Source: a virus | Length of the DNA stretch: 64,000 bases | Reading direction: 5' to 3' (one strand) | Virus record (IMG/VR): IMGVR_UViG_3300030090_005562 | Coordinates: 62,001-126,000 of that record | Shown: positions 43,474 through 50,420 of the stretch, one piece after another | How positions within the stretch are numbered: the first letter of the stretch is position 1 | Layout: every line of letters begins with the position of its first letter | The notes under the pieces: model-generated | Told to the model about the DNA's origin: nothing | The model's input: only the letters and a program-made list of their open reading frames with translations | The model's database searches: none | Made by a program: the position numbers and the translations under genes

Positions 43474-43662
43474 ATGATTGAGTTACTCAAAGCCCTTGGG
43501 CTTGCTTTTTGTTTGGGTTGTGCGTTGGTAATCGGCCCGCTTGTTTTGCAGCTTCACGTTCAGCACCTTGAGCTTGAGCAGGCAAGACAGGCGGAAACTG
43601 TTCTTGGCTGGATTGAAAATGAGGCCAACGACACGAGGCTCTCCGAGTATCGGCCCGATTGA
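43474..43662 (+). CDS. small membrane-anchored protein (62 aa)
   Basis: An N-terminal membrane segment (LLKALGLAFCLGCALVIGP) followed by a charged helix (HLELEQARQAETVLGWIENE). GGGAGG lies upstream of the ATG, which directly follows the previous stop codon. The layout resembles small inner-membrane phage proteins. Function unknown. Confidence 0.55.
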   Translation: MIELLKALGLAFCLGCALVIGPLVLQLHVQHLELEQARQAETVLGWIENEANDTRLSEYRPD

Positions 43663-43687
43663 GTCGCAGCCAATGCGGCCGGATGCG

Positions 43688-43774
43688 GCGCGTAAACCTA
43701 TGTGTGGTAAGCACTTAGGAGGGCGCGGCCTGCCCGCTTGAGCGTAAACCCTTTGGTAGTAACGACTTATAACT
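43688..43774 (+). repeat. bipartite intergenic element, copy 5
   Basis: Repeat 1 CGTAAACCTATGTGTGGTAA then GCACTTAGG, GC core GCGCGGCCTGCCCGC, repeat 2 CGTAAACCCTTTGGTAGTAA then CGACTTA. A T-rich tract and promoter follow. Confidence 0.85.
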
Positions 43775-43810
43775 ATTTTGATTATTTTTTATTTTTTATA
43801 AAGAATTCTG

Positions 43811-43839
43811 TTGACATGGTCGATAATATATAGTAGAAT
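43811..43839 (+). promoter_or_regulatory. promoter TTGACA-17-TAGAAT
   Basis: The spacer holds TCGATAATATA, the recurring CGATAAT motif. The ATG at 43849 lies 10 nt after the -10. Confidence 0.75.
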
Positions 43840-43848
43840 GGTTTTATT

Positions 43849-43977
43849 ATGACAGTTAAGAAATTTTTGCTACGACTGCGATACACAAACAAAAAACCGC
43901 TTGACATTAGTGCGGCTCGATGGTATGCTATGGTCAAGCAATACAACAACAATAAAGAGGTTTTTGAAAATGAGTGA
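43849..43977 (+). CDS. small basic protein (42 aa)
   Basis: MTVKKFLLRLRYTNKKPLDI then SAARWYAMVKQYNNNKEVFE. The start is ~3 nt from the expected transcript start. The stop overlaps the next ATG (ATGAGTGA). A second promoter lies inside the gene at 43901-43929. Could be a genuine small gene or a translated leader. Confidence 0.45.
   Translation: MTVKKFLLRLRYTNKKPLDISAARWYAMVKQYNNNKEVFENE
43901..43929 (+). promoter_or_regulatory. promoter TTGACA-17-TATGCT
   Basis: Lies inside the 42-residue frame and precedes the gene at 43970 with a CAA-containing leader. The -10 is weak. Confidence 0.5.
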
Positions 43978-44323
43978 GATAAAAAAATTGTGGCACTTCC
44001 GACAGAACAACAGCGGCGGCAAGTATACCGGACCCGCTTACAATATCGTTGTGGAAGGCGACACGATGGACGAAGCATGGGCCGAAGCTGAAAAGCTCGG
44101 AGCGACTAACATTGGTAGCTGCTCGTGCTGTGGCGACCGCTGGAATGATGCCAATGAAATTAAGAGTAGGGACTATATCATTTATCTGGATATGGCAATC
44201 GAAGACAGCACTTATACAAGCCAGACGGGTGGAAAGTTTCCGCTGGTTCTCGGTTGTCCTGAGTGGCGGCGGCTTGAATTTCGTGTCTCTATGGATTATG
44301 AGAATTTTGTAAAAAACGCTTGA
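43970..44323 (+). CDS. phage hypothetical protein with CSCCGDRW motif (117 aa)
   Basis: LWHFRQNNSGGKYTG, then DEAWAEAEKLGATNIGSCS and CCGDRWNDANE. This pattern (QNNSGG plus Cys-Cys-Gly-Asp-Arg-Trp) is common in phage genomes as a conserved protein of unknown function, recalled from memory. AGAGG lies ~8 nt before the ATG. The Cys cluster may bind metal. Confidence 0.65.
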   Translation: MSEIKKLWHFRQNNSGGKYTGPAYNIVVEGDTMDEAWAEAEKLGATNIGSCSCCGDRWNDANEIKSRDYIIYLDMAIEDSTYTSQTGGKFPLVLGCPEWRRLEFRVSMDYENFVKNA

Positions 44324-44347
44324 CACGGTTTTTTTATCTGGTAAAAT
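44319..44347 (+). promoter_or_regulatory. promoter TTGACA-17-TAAAAT
   Basis: The -35 overlaps the stop codon of the preceding gene. A leader rich in ACAACAA follows before the ATG at 44383. Confidence 0.72.
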
Positions 44348-44382
44348 ATACGAGTAACAACAAACAACAGCAGAGGAAACAA

Positions 44383-44664
44383 ATGATTACAATCGACGCA
44401 AACGAACGATTCACGCCAGTTGAACAGTGCCGTATGTTTAATGTGGATATGTCTGAATTGATGGACCCGAAAGATATTCGGGGAAACAATAAATTTCTGA
44501 TTCGATGCAAGGCACACAATGATGCGGCTAAAAAAGACCCCGCAAGTGTAGCTTGTAAGGTCGACCCTAAAACGCATGAAATAATCAGTGGCACGCCCGA
44601 ACGTATTGCAAACCTCAATGCTCACATGGAGCGAATTCAAAAGGAGATGGAAACGAATGGCTAA
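44383..44664 (+). CDS. small hypothetical protein (93 aa)
   Basis: MITIDANERFTPVEQCRMFN then LIRCKAHNDAAKKDPASVAC and a C-terminal helix IANLNAHMERIQKEMETNG. AGAGGA lies 6 nt before the ATG. It is the first of six or seven overlapping small genes. No family recognised. Confidence 0.62.
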   Translation: MITIDANERFTPVEQCRMFNVDMSELMDPKDIRGNNKFLIRCKAHNDAAKKDPASVACKVDPKTHEIISGTPERIANLNAHMERIQKEMETNG

Positions 44665-44818
44665 AAAAGAATTTAGCATCTGCACGTTGGAAAGTGGAAA
44701 GTGGAAACAGTGGGGAGCGGGTGAGACCAATATTCAGAACCGCTCTGAGTTGGTCAAGCATGTTCAAAAGGTAGCGGTCAAGGCAAACGGTTGTGTTCGA
44801 GTCAGGAGAAAATCATAA
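44657..44818 (+). CDS. small basic protein (53 aa)
   Basis: MAKKEFSICTLESGKWKQWG then RSELVKHVQKVAVKANGCVR. The ATG overlaps the end of the previous gene by 8 bp. A pair of strands and a helix, perhaps nucleic-acid binding. Function unknown. Confidence 0.58.
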   Translation: MAKKEFSICTLESGKWKQWGAGETNIQNRSELVKHVQKVAVKANGCVRVRRKS

Positions 44819-44819
44819 C

Positions 44820-45053
44820 ATGGAAAACACGGTTGTAGCGTTTGACATTTTCAAACAACTCGAAGGGTCTTGGATGGGAACCATCCGGCTCAAAAATATC
44901 TCGATGAGTAAAATCTCACAGATACATTCTGACCTTGAGCGTCGAGGTGAGAGGGTGCCGAATTATTTAATGAAAGCAGAAGGTCATGACGTTGTGTTGA
45001 CTCTTGACGTTTGCCGAACGTGTAAAGGAACAGGAAAAACAAATGCCAACTAA
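44820..45053 (+). CDS. small hypothetical protein with CRTCKGTG motif (77 aa)
   Basis: MENTVVAFDIFKQLEGSWMG then LERRGERVPNYLMKAEGHDV and CRTCKGTGKTNAN. One CxxCxGxG motif as in zinc-knuckle or DnaJ-type repeats, but only a single copy. AGGAG lies 11 nt upstream. Confidence 0.58.
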   Translation: MENTVVAFDIFKQLEGSWMGTIRLKNISMSKISQIHSDLERRGERVPNYLMKAEGHDVVLTLDVCRTCKGTGKTNAN

Positions 45054-45219
45054 AAAATATATGATTAAAGAGGAGCGACATTATCGCAGGCCGTTGGTCG
45101 CTCGTCTGGTAGAATATGCCCTCTGTGCTTATCTGTTTTGTGCTGCTGTTGGTGGTACGGTAGTCGGTGGGCTGTGGGCGTTTGGCTATCTGGAAATGTG
45201 GATGCCGCCAACGTTTTGA
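45043..45219 (+). CDS. small membrane protein (58 aa)
   Basis: A basic N-terminus (MPTKKYMIKEERHYRRPLVA) then a long hydrophobic segment (YALCAYLFCAAVGGTVVGGL). AGGAA precedes the ATG, which overlaps the previous gene by 11 bp. Function unknown. Confidence 0.58.
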   Translation: MPTKKYMIKEERHYRRPLVARLVEYALCAYLFCAAVGGTVVGGLWAFGYLEMWMPPTF

Positions 45220-45231
45220 TTGAGGGGAAAA

Positions 45232-45366
45232 ATGAAATTTGATTTGATTTTTTTAGCTGTTGCGTTGCCATTTAACTTTTTTGTTTTTTGGTCAACACCC
45301 TTGACGGCTTTAATTGTTTTTGCTACAATGTTGTTATTACGATATGTTTCACCAGTGGGAGAATGA
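45232..45366 (+). CDS. mini membrane protein (44 aa)
   Basis: MKFDLIFLAVALPFNFFVFW then STPLTALIVFATMLLLRYVS: two membrane segments. GAGGGG lies 5 nt before the ATG. Function unknown. Confidence 0.52.
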   Translation: MKFDLIFLAVALPFNFFVFWSTPLTALIVFATMLLLRYVSPVGE

Positions 45367-45368
45367 GA

Positions 45369-45461
45369 ATGGACCCGTACGATTACGATGAACTGTATTT
45401 TGATGACGGTCATTATGATGATGACCCGAACCCGTATCACGGGGACTACTCCGAGGAGTAG
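45369..45461 (+). CDS. acidic Tyr/Asp-rich peptide (30 aa)
   Basis: MDPYDYDELYFDDGHYDDDP then NPYHGDYSEE: extremely acidic, with five Tyr. GGGAG lies 7 nt upstream. The composition resembles the acidic tail of the rIIB-like protein at 60430-61281. May mimic DNA charge, which is speculation. Confidence 0.45.
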   Translation: MDPYDYDELYFDDGHYDDDPNPYHGDYSEE

Positions 45462-45569
45462 GCTAGAAGCCGGGCCGATTCCCCTCTGCCCGGTGGATAC
45501 ATAAAGCGGTCCCAGTCAAAGCCTCCTAGCTGGAAGGGCTCGACGGTAAGGCTTACCGTGCCGCTATCT

Positions 45570-45652
45570 TTCATAACCCGTTGGTGTATATAGACTTACG
45601 CCCTGGCGGGCTGCCCGCTGCTCCGTAACCCCTTTGATATTACACACTTACA
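45570..45652 (+). repeat. bipartite intergenic element, copy 6
   Basis: Repeat 1 ATAACCCGTTGGTGTATATA then GACTTACG, GC core GGCGGGCTGCCCGC, repeat 2 CCGTAACCCCTTTGATATTA then CACACTTAC. A GGTGTATA word inside is probably chance. Confidence 0.75.
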
Positions 45653-45741
45653 TAGTGTATTACCTAAGCCTACCGGCTAGGGCAGGGCAAAAGCTGCGAG
45701 GCCGTGGCCAGGGAAATTTTGAGATTTTCTAAAGTTTTTCT

Positions 45742-45769
45742 TTGACAATGACGATAAATATAGTATACT
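45742..45769 (+). promoter_or_regulatory. promoter TTGACA-16-TATACT
   Basis: The spacer contains GACGATAAA. The ATG at 45776 is 7 nt after the -10 with no room for a ribosome site, a leaderless arrangement. Confidence 0.75.
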
Positions 45770-45775
45770 TAAATC

Positions 45776-45955
45776 ATGAAACGAAAAAACAAAAAACAGT
45801 CTGATAAGATTCTGATACGGAAAGAGGATATAAAACCCTCGACCGGTCATAGTCAGCACGACAGTGGTAGCGGGTATCACGATGGGCGACCGAAACGACA
45901 ACGAACTCGGGCCGCACAAAACCGTCAAGCATTAAAGGATTACGATGTACGATAA
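45776..45955 (+). CDS. small basic protein, leaderless start (59 aa)
   Basis: MKRKNKKQSDKILIRKEDIK, then Gly/His/Ser-rich and Arg/Gln-rich (GRPKRQRTRAAQNRQALKD). Strongly basic and probably disordered, consistent with nucleic-acid binding. The ATG is at the predicted transcript start. It overlaps the next gene by 11 bp. Confidence 0.52.
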   Translation: MKRKNKKQSDKILIRKEDIKPSTGHSQHDSGSGYHDGRPKRQRTRAAQNRQALKDYDVR

Positions 45956-46184
45956 AAAAACTTATTTTATTGTGTCTTGCCGTTGTGGTGACAAGCTAAA
46001 TAGAGTGAAGTGGTTCAAAAATATATTCGACGCCACTGCTTGGATTGATGGATTAGAGTGGGCAGTTGGATTTGATGTAGATGTGTCGGTTACTATTGAC
46101 AAACGGGAAATGCCTGTTAAACTTGATAGTACCCGTCAAATGAGTTTGTTTCCTGTTTTTAATGAAGGAGAGTTGAGTAAATGA
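45945..46184 (+). CDS. small hypothetical protein (79 aa)
   Basis: MYDKKTYFIVSCRCGDKLNR then FKNIFDATAWIDGLEWAVGF. AAAGGA lies before the ATG. Mixed alpha/beta with a CxC pair. Its stop overlaps the next start codon (ATGA). No family recognised. Confidence 0.6.
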   Translation: MYDKKTYFIVSCRCGDKLNRVKWFKNIFDATAWIDGLEWAVGFDVDVSVTIDKREMPVKLDSTRQMSLFPVFNEGELSK

Positions 46185-46516
46185 TTTTTACACGTAAAAA
46201 ATCGTTGGCCGAGTGTGCCGCTGGTGATGTTGTTGGTTTTTCTTACGGTAATAAGAATACCAGTCAGGGGCTTCCCCGCCGTCAGGGTACGGTTGTGGAA
46301 GTGCGGGATACTCACAAGCACCCGATTGCATCGTCTACTAAGGCGAGCAATAAAATTCAGCGTAGCCGGTTTTTGGTTACGGTGGAAGATGGGCCGGAAC
46401 AATATCGGCAGTTTTACGCCGAGGATATTGCAGGTCGTGCGGTTCAGTTTACTTGGTTGGGTAAGATTCTCAACAACTGGACCCGTAAGGTCGGCATTTC
46501 CGGTTCGTGGTTGTAG
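46181..46516 (+). CDS. small beta-barrel-like hypothetical protein (111 aa)
   Basis: CAAGDVVGFSYGNKNTSQGL then RRQGTVVEVRDTH and FLVTVEDGPEQYRQFYAEDI. The strand pattern (DVVGFSY, TVVEV, FLVTVED, YAEDI) resembles an SH3-like barrel and is similar to the N-terminus of the protein at 55408-56088. Function unknown. Confidence 0.6.
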   Translation: MIFTRKKSLAECAAGDVVGFSYGNKNTSQGLPRRQGTVVEVRDTHKHPIASSTKASNKIQRSRFLVTVEDGPEQYRQFYAEDIAGRAVQFTWLGKILNNWTRKVGISGSWL

Positions 46517-46601
46517 GGTATCCGTTAGTCTAGAGCAGACGAGACCATGCCTGCGTGGCGTATAGAGAAGCGTCCGCACCAATATTGTACTTTCACACCG
46601 G

Positions 46602-46636
46602 CGGTAGGGGATTCCCCGATGCGGTTTCCCCTGCCG
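46602..46636 (+). other. hairpin before promoter at 46653
   Basis: CGGTAGGGGA and TCCCCTGCCG pair over 10 bp with a G-U, around a 15-nt loop. No T tract follows. It may be a processing or attenuation hairpin at the end of the preceding transcript. Confidence 0.45.
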
Positions 46637-46652
46637 TCAAACGTGAAAAGAG

Positions 46653-46680
46653 TTGACAACAACAAAAAAAGGTGTAGAAT
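46653..46680 (+). promoter_or_regulatory. promoter TTGACA-16-TAGAAT
   Basis: The ATG at 46688 lies 8 nt after the -10. No ribosome site fits between. Confidence 0.72.
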
Positions 46681-46687
46681 AGAGACC

Positions 46688-46900
46688 ATGAAACCACGAA
46701 CACAAAGTTTTTACGTTGAAGCAGATATTGCCAATGATACTGGATATGTTCGCGGTATATTTATTGCGGTCAATCGCTGCTTGCCTAAACCGTACGGATG
46801 CGGTGGAGAAGCGACCGAGTTTAATAATGAGCCTAGCGAGCGTGAATACGCTATGAGTGGGCTATGTCAAAAATGTCAAGATAAATTTTTTGGAGAATAA
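46688..46900 (+). CDS. small zinc-ribbon-like protein (70 aa)
   Basis: MKPRTQSFYVEADIANDTGY then RCLPKPYGCGG and GLCQKCQDKFFGE. Cys residues at CLPKPYGC and CQKC suggest a zinc site. Leaderless-type start. Longer upstream frame rejected because it begins before the promoter. Confidence 0.55.
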   Translation: MKPRTQSFYVEADIANDTGYVRGIFIAVNRCLPKPYGCGGEATEFNNEPSEREYAMSGLCQKCQDKFFGE

Positions 46901-46901
46901 G

Positions 46902-47051
46902 ATGCAATTGATTTCTATCGGTGGGAAGATTACTATCAAGGGTAAAGAGGCTCGCGTAACTAATATTACGCAAACCCATGTGCATGCTGTGGACGCAAAC
47001 GGCAAAACCCACAAGGTAACGCTCAAGGAAGCGGAAACCCTTGTAGGGTAA
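46902..47051 (+). CDS. small KOW/SH3-like protein (49 aa)
   Basis: MQLISIGGKITIKGKEARVT then THVHAVDANGKTHKVTLKEA: five short strands as in a small barrel. GGAG lies 8 nt before the ATG. The last codons and stop are part of bipartite element 7. Confidence 0.55.
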   Translation: MQLISIGGKITIKGKEARVTNITQTHVHAVDANGKTHKVTLKEAETLVG

Positions 47052-47114
47052 CGACTTAGGGCGAGGCGGGCCGCCCGCCGCATCGTAACCCCTTGCCACA
47101 CAACGACTTACAGC
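47034..47114 (+). repeat. bipartite intergenic element, copy 7
   Basis: Repeat 1 begins within the upstream gene (AAACCCTTGTAGGGTAACGA then CTTAG), GC core GGCGGGCCGCCCGCC, repeat 2 CGTAACCCCTTGCCACACAA then CGACTTAC. A T-rich tract and promoter follow. Confidence 0.85.
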
Positions 47115-47152
47115 AATTAAGTTTTTTTTTCTTTTTTTCTCAAGCTGACCCC

Positions 47153-47179
47153 TTGACAATGCCGATATATAGTTATAAT
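47153..47179 (+). promoter_or_regulatory. promoter TTGACA-15-TATAAT
   Basis: Short spacer containing GCCGATATA. Leader with AACAACAAACAACAA precedes the GP88-like gene. Confidence 0.72.
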
Positions 47180-47211
47180 AGGGGAAACAACAAACAACAA
47201 GAGGTGAGAAA

Positions 47212-48003
47212 ATGGAACAAATTATTTACGATGGTCCGCTAGTTTTTGGCAAAGCAAACGCCAAGCTCAAAGCCCTAGAGAAAATTCACGGCAAGCTGTC
47301 AACGTTTTCTGTATTGTCTGGGCATACTTGCCCCTATGCTAAAGAGTGTCACAGTAAGGCGGTAGTCGTGGATGGTAAGCGTAGGATTCAGGACGGCGAA
47401 CACACAAAGTTTCGTTGTTTTTCTGCATCGCAAGAGGTGCAGTATGATGGTGTGTATCGTAGTCGTGCGGGAAACACTCAAATAATTACGGCAGCGGCAA
47501 GAGATTGCAACGGGTCTGCTATTGCAATTAGTCGAGCGATTCCAAAGAATACAAAAATTGTACGGATTCATGTGGGCGGCGATTTCAAAACGCAAGCCTA
47601 TTTTGATTGCTGGATGAAAGTCGCAGAGACAAACCCAGACATTCATTTTTACGCATACACAAAGAGTCTGCCGTTTTGGGTAGCACGCATGGAAGAATTA
47701 AAATCAATTCCGAATTTTGTTTTGACTGCAAGCCGTGGAGGTTTTCAGGACAAACTTATTAAGCAGCACAATTTGCGGGAAGCGGTTGTGGTTTATTCTG
47801 AAGAACAAGCAGAGGAACTGGGTCTAGAGATAGACCATGATGATAGTCACGCTGCAAACCGTGGCGGCAATTTTGCTTTGCTTATTCATGGCACACAGCC
47901 GAAGGGAAGCGAAGCAGGCGAAGCATTGAAGCAACTCAAACGTAAAGGTTGGACAGGTTATAGTGACAAAGGGAGAAAACAAAATGTCAAAGCTAAAGCG
48001 TAA
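47212..48003 (+). CDS. GP88-like phage protein (263 aa)
   Basis: The pattern SGHTCPYAKECHSKAVV, FRCFSASQE, IRIHVGGDFKTQAYFDCWMK-like RIHVGGDF, FYAYTKSLPFW and DDSHAANRGGNFALLIHG matches the phage GP88 family. Conserved Cys/His residues (TCPYAKEC) suggest a metal centre. Function of the family is not established. GAGGTGAG precedes the ATG behind a CAA-rich leader. Confidence 0.85.
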   Translation: MEQIIYDGPLVFGKANAKLKALEKIHGKLSTFSVLSGHTCPYAKECHSKAVVVDGKRRIQDGEHTKFRCFSASQEVQYDGVYRSRAGNTQIITAAARDCNGSAIAISRAIPKNTKIVRIHVGGDFKTQAYFDCWMKVAETNPDIHFYAYTKSLPFWVARMEELKSIPNFVLTASRGGFQDKLIKQHNLREAVVVYSEEQAEELGLEIDHDDSHAANRGGNFALLIHGTQPKGSEAGEALKQLKRKGWTGYSDKGRKQNVKAKA

Positions 48004-48217
48004 GCAATACTGCTGGGCGATGGACCCGCACGCAGAGGGCTATTGTTGTGTGTTTGTCTATATTAGACGGAACGAGAAGGACACGAACGACGAAGAGGTA
48101 CGGCTAGAATTTGATAACCCGAACGCTTCGATATCGTTCCACAAACTGCTAATCGAGGCCGGTTATAAATTCAAGCAGGTTAAAATTGTGACCACCCCCG
48201 AATGGGTGAAGTATTAA
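47984..48217 (+). CDS. small hypothetical protein (77 aa)
   Basis: MSKLKRKQYCWAMDPHAEGY then VFVYIRRNEKDTNDEEVRLE and AGYKFKQVKIVTTPEWVKY. GGGAG lies 8 nt upstream. It overlaps the GP88-like gene by 20 bp. Alpha/beta, no family. Confidence 0.6.
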   Translation: MSKLKRKQYCWAMDPHAEGYCCVFVYIRRNEKDTNDEEVRLEFDNPNASISFHKLLIEAGYKFKQVKIVTTPEWVKY

Positions 48218-48245
48218 AAATTCTCCTTGTTGTTGTTGTTTGTTG

Positions 48246-48331
48246 CCCTAACCCCTTTGTGCGTAAGCACTTAGGGGCTAGCGGCCCGCCCGCCGCGCCG
48301 TAAACCCTTGCCCTGTAACGACTTACGACGA
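48246..48331 (+). repeat. bipartite intergenic element, copy 8
   Basis: Repeat 1 TAACCCCTTTGTGCGTAAGC then ACTTAGGGG (its CCCC and GGGG ends pair, loop GTAA), GC core GCGGCCCGCCCGCC, repeat 2 CCGTAAACCCTTGCCCTGTA then ACGACTTACG with CGTAA/TTACG ends. Confidence 0.85.
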
Positions 48332-48378
48332 CTCTTTATTTTGTGAAAAAAAAATTTATTTCTCTAAAGAAAACCCCC

Positions 48379-48405
48379 TTGACAGGACGATATATTAAGT
48401 ATAAT
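48379..48405 (+). promoter_or_regulatory. promoter TTGACA-15-TATAAT
   Basis: The spacer contains GACGATATA. An ATG at 48412 lies 7 nt after the -10. Confidence 0.75.
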
Positions 48406-48411
48406 AAGAGC

Positions 48412-48459
48412 ATGTTAGTTGGTTATGTAAGTTTTTTAGGAGAATGTGTTTATGAGTGA
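48412..48459 (+). other. possible leader peptide (15 codons)
   Basis: Starts at the predicted transcript start and ends in an ATGAGTGA overlap with the DUF932-like start codon at 48452. May couple translation or be fortuitous. Confidence 0.3.
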
Positions 48460-49690
48460 ACAACTTGGAAACGGTGTTAAGGTTGGCGAAGCTGGTTCGC
48501 ACTTTACAGACAGTCAAGCGAAGGCGAAAGACTTTCGCAACGTGTCTAGTATCTGGGCGAGCAAGTGCATCTCTTTCGATGAAGGTCTGGAAAAGCTCAG
48601 CAACGAGCAGTCTGTTATCGAGGATTTTCGTGAGCCTCTTTCCGCGTTCGATACCGTTGTAACTGACAAGGGCAAGTTTGCAATTCGCAAGAAGTCTACC
48701 GGCAAGGATTATATTCCTACGCCGCACGCCCTACGTCAAATGGCGGTAGCAGGTCAAACGTCTGCGTGGATGTTCGAGGATTTGTGTACCGATAAAGTCG
48801 GCACCAAAAAGGGTGAGGAATTCAAGTATCGACGCGATTCGTCAGATGCGGGATTGCTCAAGCGTATCGTTGACCATACTCTATTCAATGGCAATCGGTT
48901 CGACCAAGACAAAACCCGTTTGTTCCGCACTTGGAAAAATGGTAGTCTGCGTGCTGTTCTGTCTGATAAGTATGCAATCGTGAATAATGAGTGGTATCTT
49001 GAACTGCTCAAAAAGTTGGTTCCAGGCGGTCTGTTGTCCCACTGGCGTGGCGATGCTGACTCCCTCTATGGTAACATTCTGATTCCCGATAGTATCCGAC
49101 AGGAAACTGATTCGGCCTATGGTGCGATGTTGAGCGTGGGCAATAGCGAAATCGGTATGCGGCGAATCTCGAACCTGCCGTCTGTCTTTCGAGCAATCTG
49201 CATGAATGGTTGCATCTGGGAGCAAGAGTCTGGCAAGAATGTTCGTCAGGTTCACCGTGGGGAATTGAATCTTGACCAGTTGGAATATACTATCAAGACC
49301 AATATCCAGGCCCAAATTCCGCTGCTCAACAAGGGGATTGATACCCTGCTTGATACTCGCAGTCGGACGTTCGGTGATGTCTCGGTTGACCAGATGCTTG
49401 CCGCTACTGCAAAGCAGTACAAGGTAAGTCGTACCGATATGGTTGGAATCCGCAAAGGTTTCGACGTAGAGGTTGGAATTCTTGGGACCGATGCTCGTAG
49501 CTCGTTTGGTCTGATTAACGCAATCACCCGCCACAGTCAGAATTGTGAGCCTGATGCGTGGGTATCGTTTGACCAACTCGGCGGTCGTCTTTCGCAACAG
49601 AGTGAAAAACAGTGGGGGAATCTCAAAGCCCTCGGCAAAACTTTCACCGAAACGAAGGACGTTGAGAAGTTGATTGGGCTAAATGTCTAG
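48452..49690 (+). CDS. DUF932-like phage/plasmid protein (412 aa)
   Basis: Conserved features of DUF932 proteins: LRAVLSDKYAIVNNEWYLEL, LYGNILIPDS, GNSEIGMRRISNLPSVFRAI and a C-terminal helix-rich part with NAITRHSQNCEP. Family members occur in phages and plasmids near replication or recombination genes. The molecular role is unknown. AGGAG lies ~10 nt before the ATG at 48452. A terminator follows, so it is a single-gene unit. Confidence 0.8.
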   Translation: MSEQLGNGVKVGEAGSHFTDSQAKAKDFRNVSSIWASKCISFDEGLEKLSNEQSVIEDFREPLSAFDTVVTDKGKFAIRKKSTGKDYIPTPHALRQMAVAGQTSAWMFEDLCTDKVGTKKGEEFKYRRDSSDAGLLKRIVDHTLFNGNRFDQDKTRLFRTWKNGSLRAVLSDKYAIVNNEWYLELLKKLVPGGLLSHWRGDADSLYGNILIPDSIRQETDSAYGAMLSVGNSEIGMRRISNLPSVFRAICMNGCIWEQESGKNVRQVHRGELNLDQLEYTIKTNIQAQIPLLNKGIDTLLDTRSRTFGDVSVDQMLAATAKQYKVSRTDMVGIRKGFDVEVGILGTDARSSFGLINAITRHSQNCEPDAWVSFDQLGGRLSQQSEKQWGNLKALGKTFTETKDVEKLIGLNV

Positions 49691-49719
49691 TCTCCATAGC
49701 GGGGATAATCTGCCCCGAA

Positions 49720-49757
49720 GGGGGTTGGGGAATTTTCCCCGCCCCCTACCTTTTTTA
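49720..49757 (+). terminator. rho-independent terminator
   Basis: GGGGGTTGGGG and CCCCGCCCCC pair around AATTTT, then a CTTTTTT-type tract after TAC. It ends the DUF932 transcript just before the promoter at 49764. Confidence 0.88.
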
Positions 49758-49763
49758 TTAAAG

Positions 49764-49792
49764 TTGACAACGTTGGATTGTCGATGTATAAT
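49764..49792 (+). promoter_or_regulatory. promoter TTGACA-17-TATAAT
   Basis: Perfect hexamers; the spacer contains TCGATG near its end. Drives the next two genes. Confidence 0.85.
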
Positions 49793-49807
49793 AGGGGATT
49801 GGAGGCT

Positions 49808-49897
49808 ATGCCTATGGAAGAAACTTTGTTATTGTTAATTGGTTTGACAGGTGTTATAGTTGGTTGTCTTGAATCTATTAGGGGAGATTTAAAATGA
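49808..49897 (+). CDS. mini membrane protein (29 aa)
   Basis: MPMEETLLLLIGLTGVIVGC then LESIRGDLK: one membrane segment with a charged tail. GGAGG lies 3-4 nt before the ATG; an internal ATG two codons later has better spacing. Overlaps the next start codon. Confidence 0.5.
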   Translation: MPMEETLLLLIGLTGVIVGCLESIRGDLK

Positions 49898-50337
49898 GAA
49901 AAGTTTTCGTATATTACAATTTACACAAGCACAAATGGTCCGTAAAGGATGTAAAAACAGGGCGTGTAATTGGCCATCATTACGAAGTATCGCTCTATAA
50001 CGCCAAGTTCAAAGTAAGTGAGGCCGGAAGGGCTCGCGTTTTAAAAGAGAAGCGTAAAAACGTCCACGCGGGCGTTGAGGGCTATCTGACGAAGCATGCC
50101 CTGCCTCGAAAAATGGACGGCACGATTCTCTGGGAATCTCAATCGGAGCGGCACAAGGTAACGTATGACCCCTACAAGTACGATACCTTTGTGACCGTCT
50201 CTGATAAGGAGCCTATCCACAAAGCCTACTTTGTGAGAATGGTGGCCTATGGTACGAACTGGGACGGTAAGGGGCAGTATCATGCCCCAGATGTTACAGC
50301 GGTGGTGCCGGTGGTGAAGGGGCTGATAACTGCTTGA
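49894..50337 (+). CDS. conserved phage hypothetical protein (147 aa)
   Basis: RKVFVYYNLHKHKWSVKDVK then KFKVSEAGRARVLKEKRKNV and HAGVEG: a pattern I recall from many phage genomes without known function. The C-terminal part (YDTFVTVSDKEPIHKAYFV) may bind nucleic acid. GGGGAG lies before the ATG. Element 9 begins at its stop codon. Confidence 0.75.
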   Translation: MRKVFVYYNLHKHKWSVKDVKTGRVIGHHYEVSLYNAKFKVSEAGRARVLKEKRKNVHAGVEGYLTKHALPRKMDGTILWESQSERHKVTYDPYKYDTFVTVSDKEPIHKAYFVRMVAYGTNWDGKGQYHAPDVTAVVPVVKGLITA

Positions 50338-50420
50338 CGTAAACCCTTATGGCGTAACGACTTAGGGGGCGGCGGGCGGCCCGCTTGAACGTAAATGGTG
50401 TGATGACAACGACTTACGTT
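50336..50420 (+). repeat. bipartite intergenic element, copy 9
   Basis: Repeat 1 ACGTAAACCCTTATGGCGTA then ACGACTTAGG, GC core GGCGGCGGGCGGCCCGC, repeat 2 with exact 7-bp ends AACGTAA and TTACGTT. The tRNA promoter begins inside its last bases. Confidence 0.85.

Larger units (their letters stand above)
45462..45775 (+). other. non-coding stretch with hairpins and element 6
   Basis: About 314 bp. Hairpins CCGGGC/GCCCGG (45475-45502) and ACGGTAA/TTACCGT (45542-45558), bipartite element 6 (45570-45652), a CCTAAGCCTACC word, and the promoter at 45742. No supported gene. Confidence 0.6.

Noticed and set aside
45583-45590. GGTGTATA as a rightward late promoter
   Set aside because: It lies within bipartite element 6 where the sequence is explained by the repeat, with no virion gene following.
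39511-50420. Insertion sequences or integrase attachment sites
   Set aside because: No transposase or integrase gene, no target-site duplication and no tRNA-gene core identity were seen in the window.
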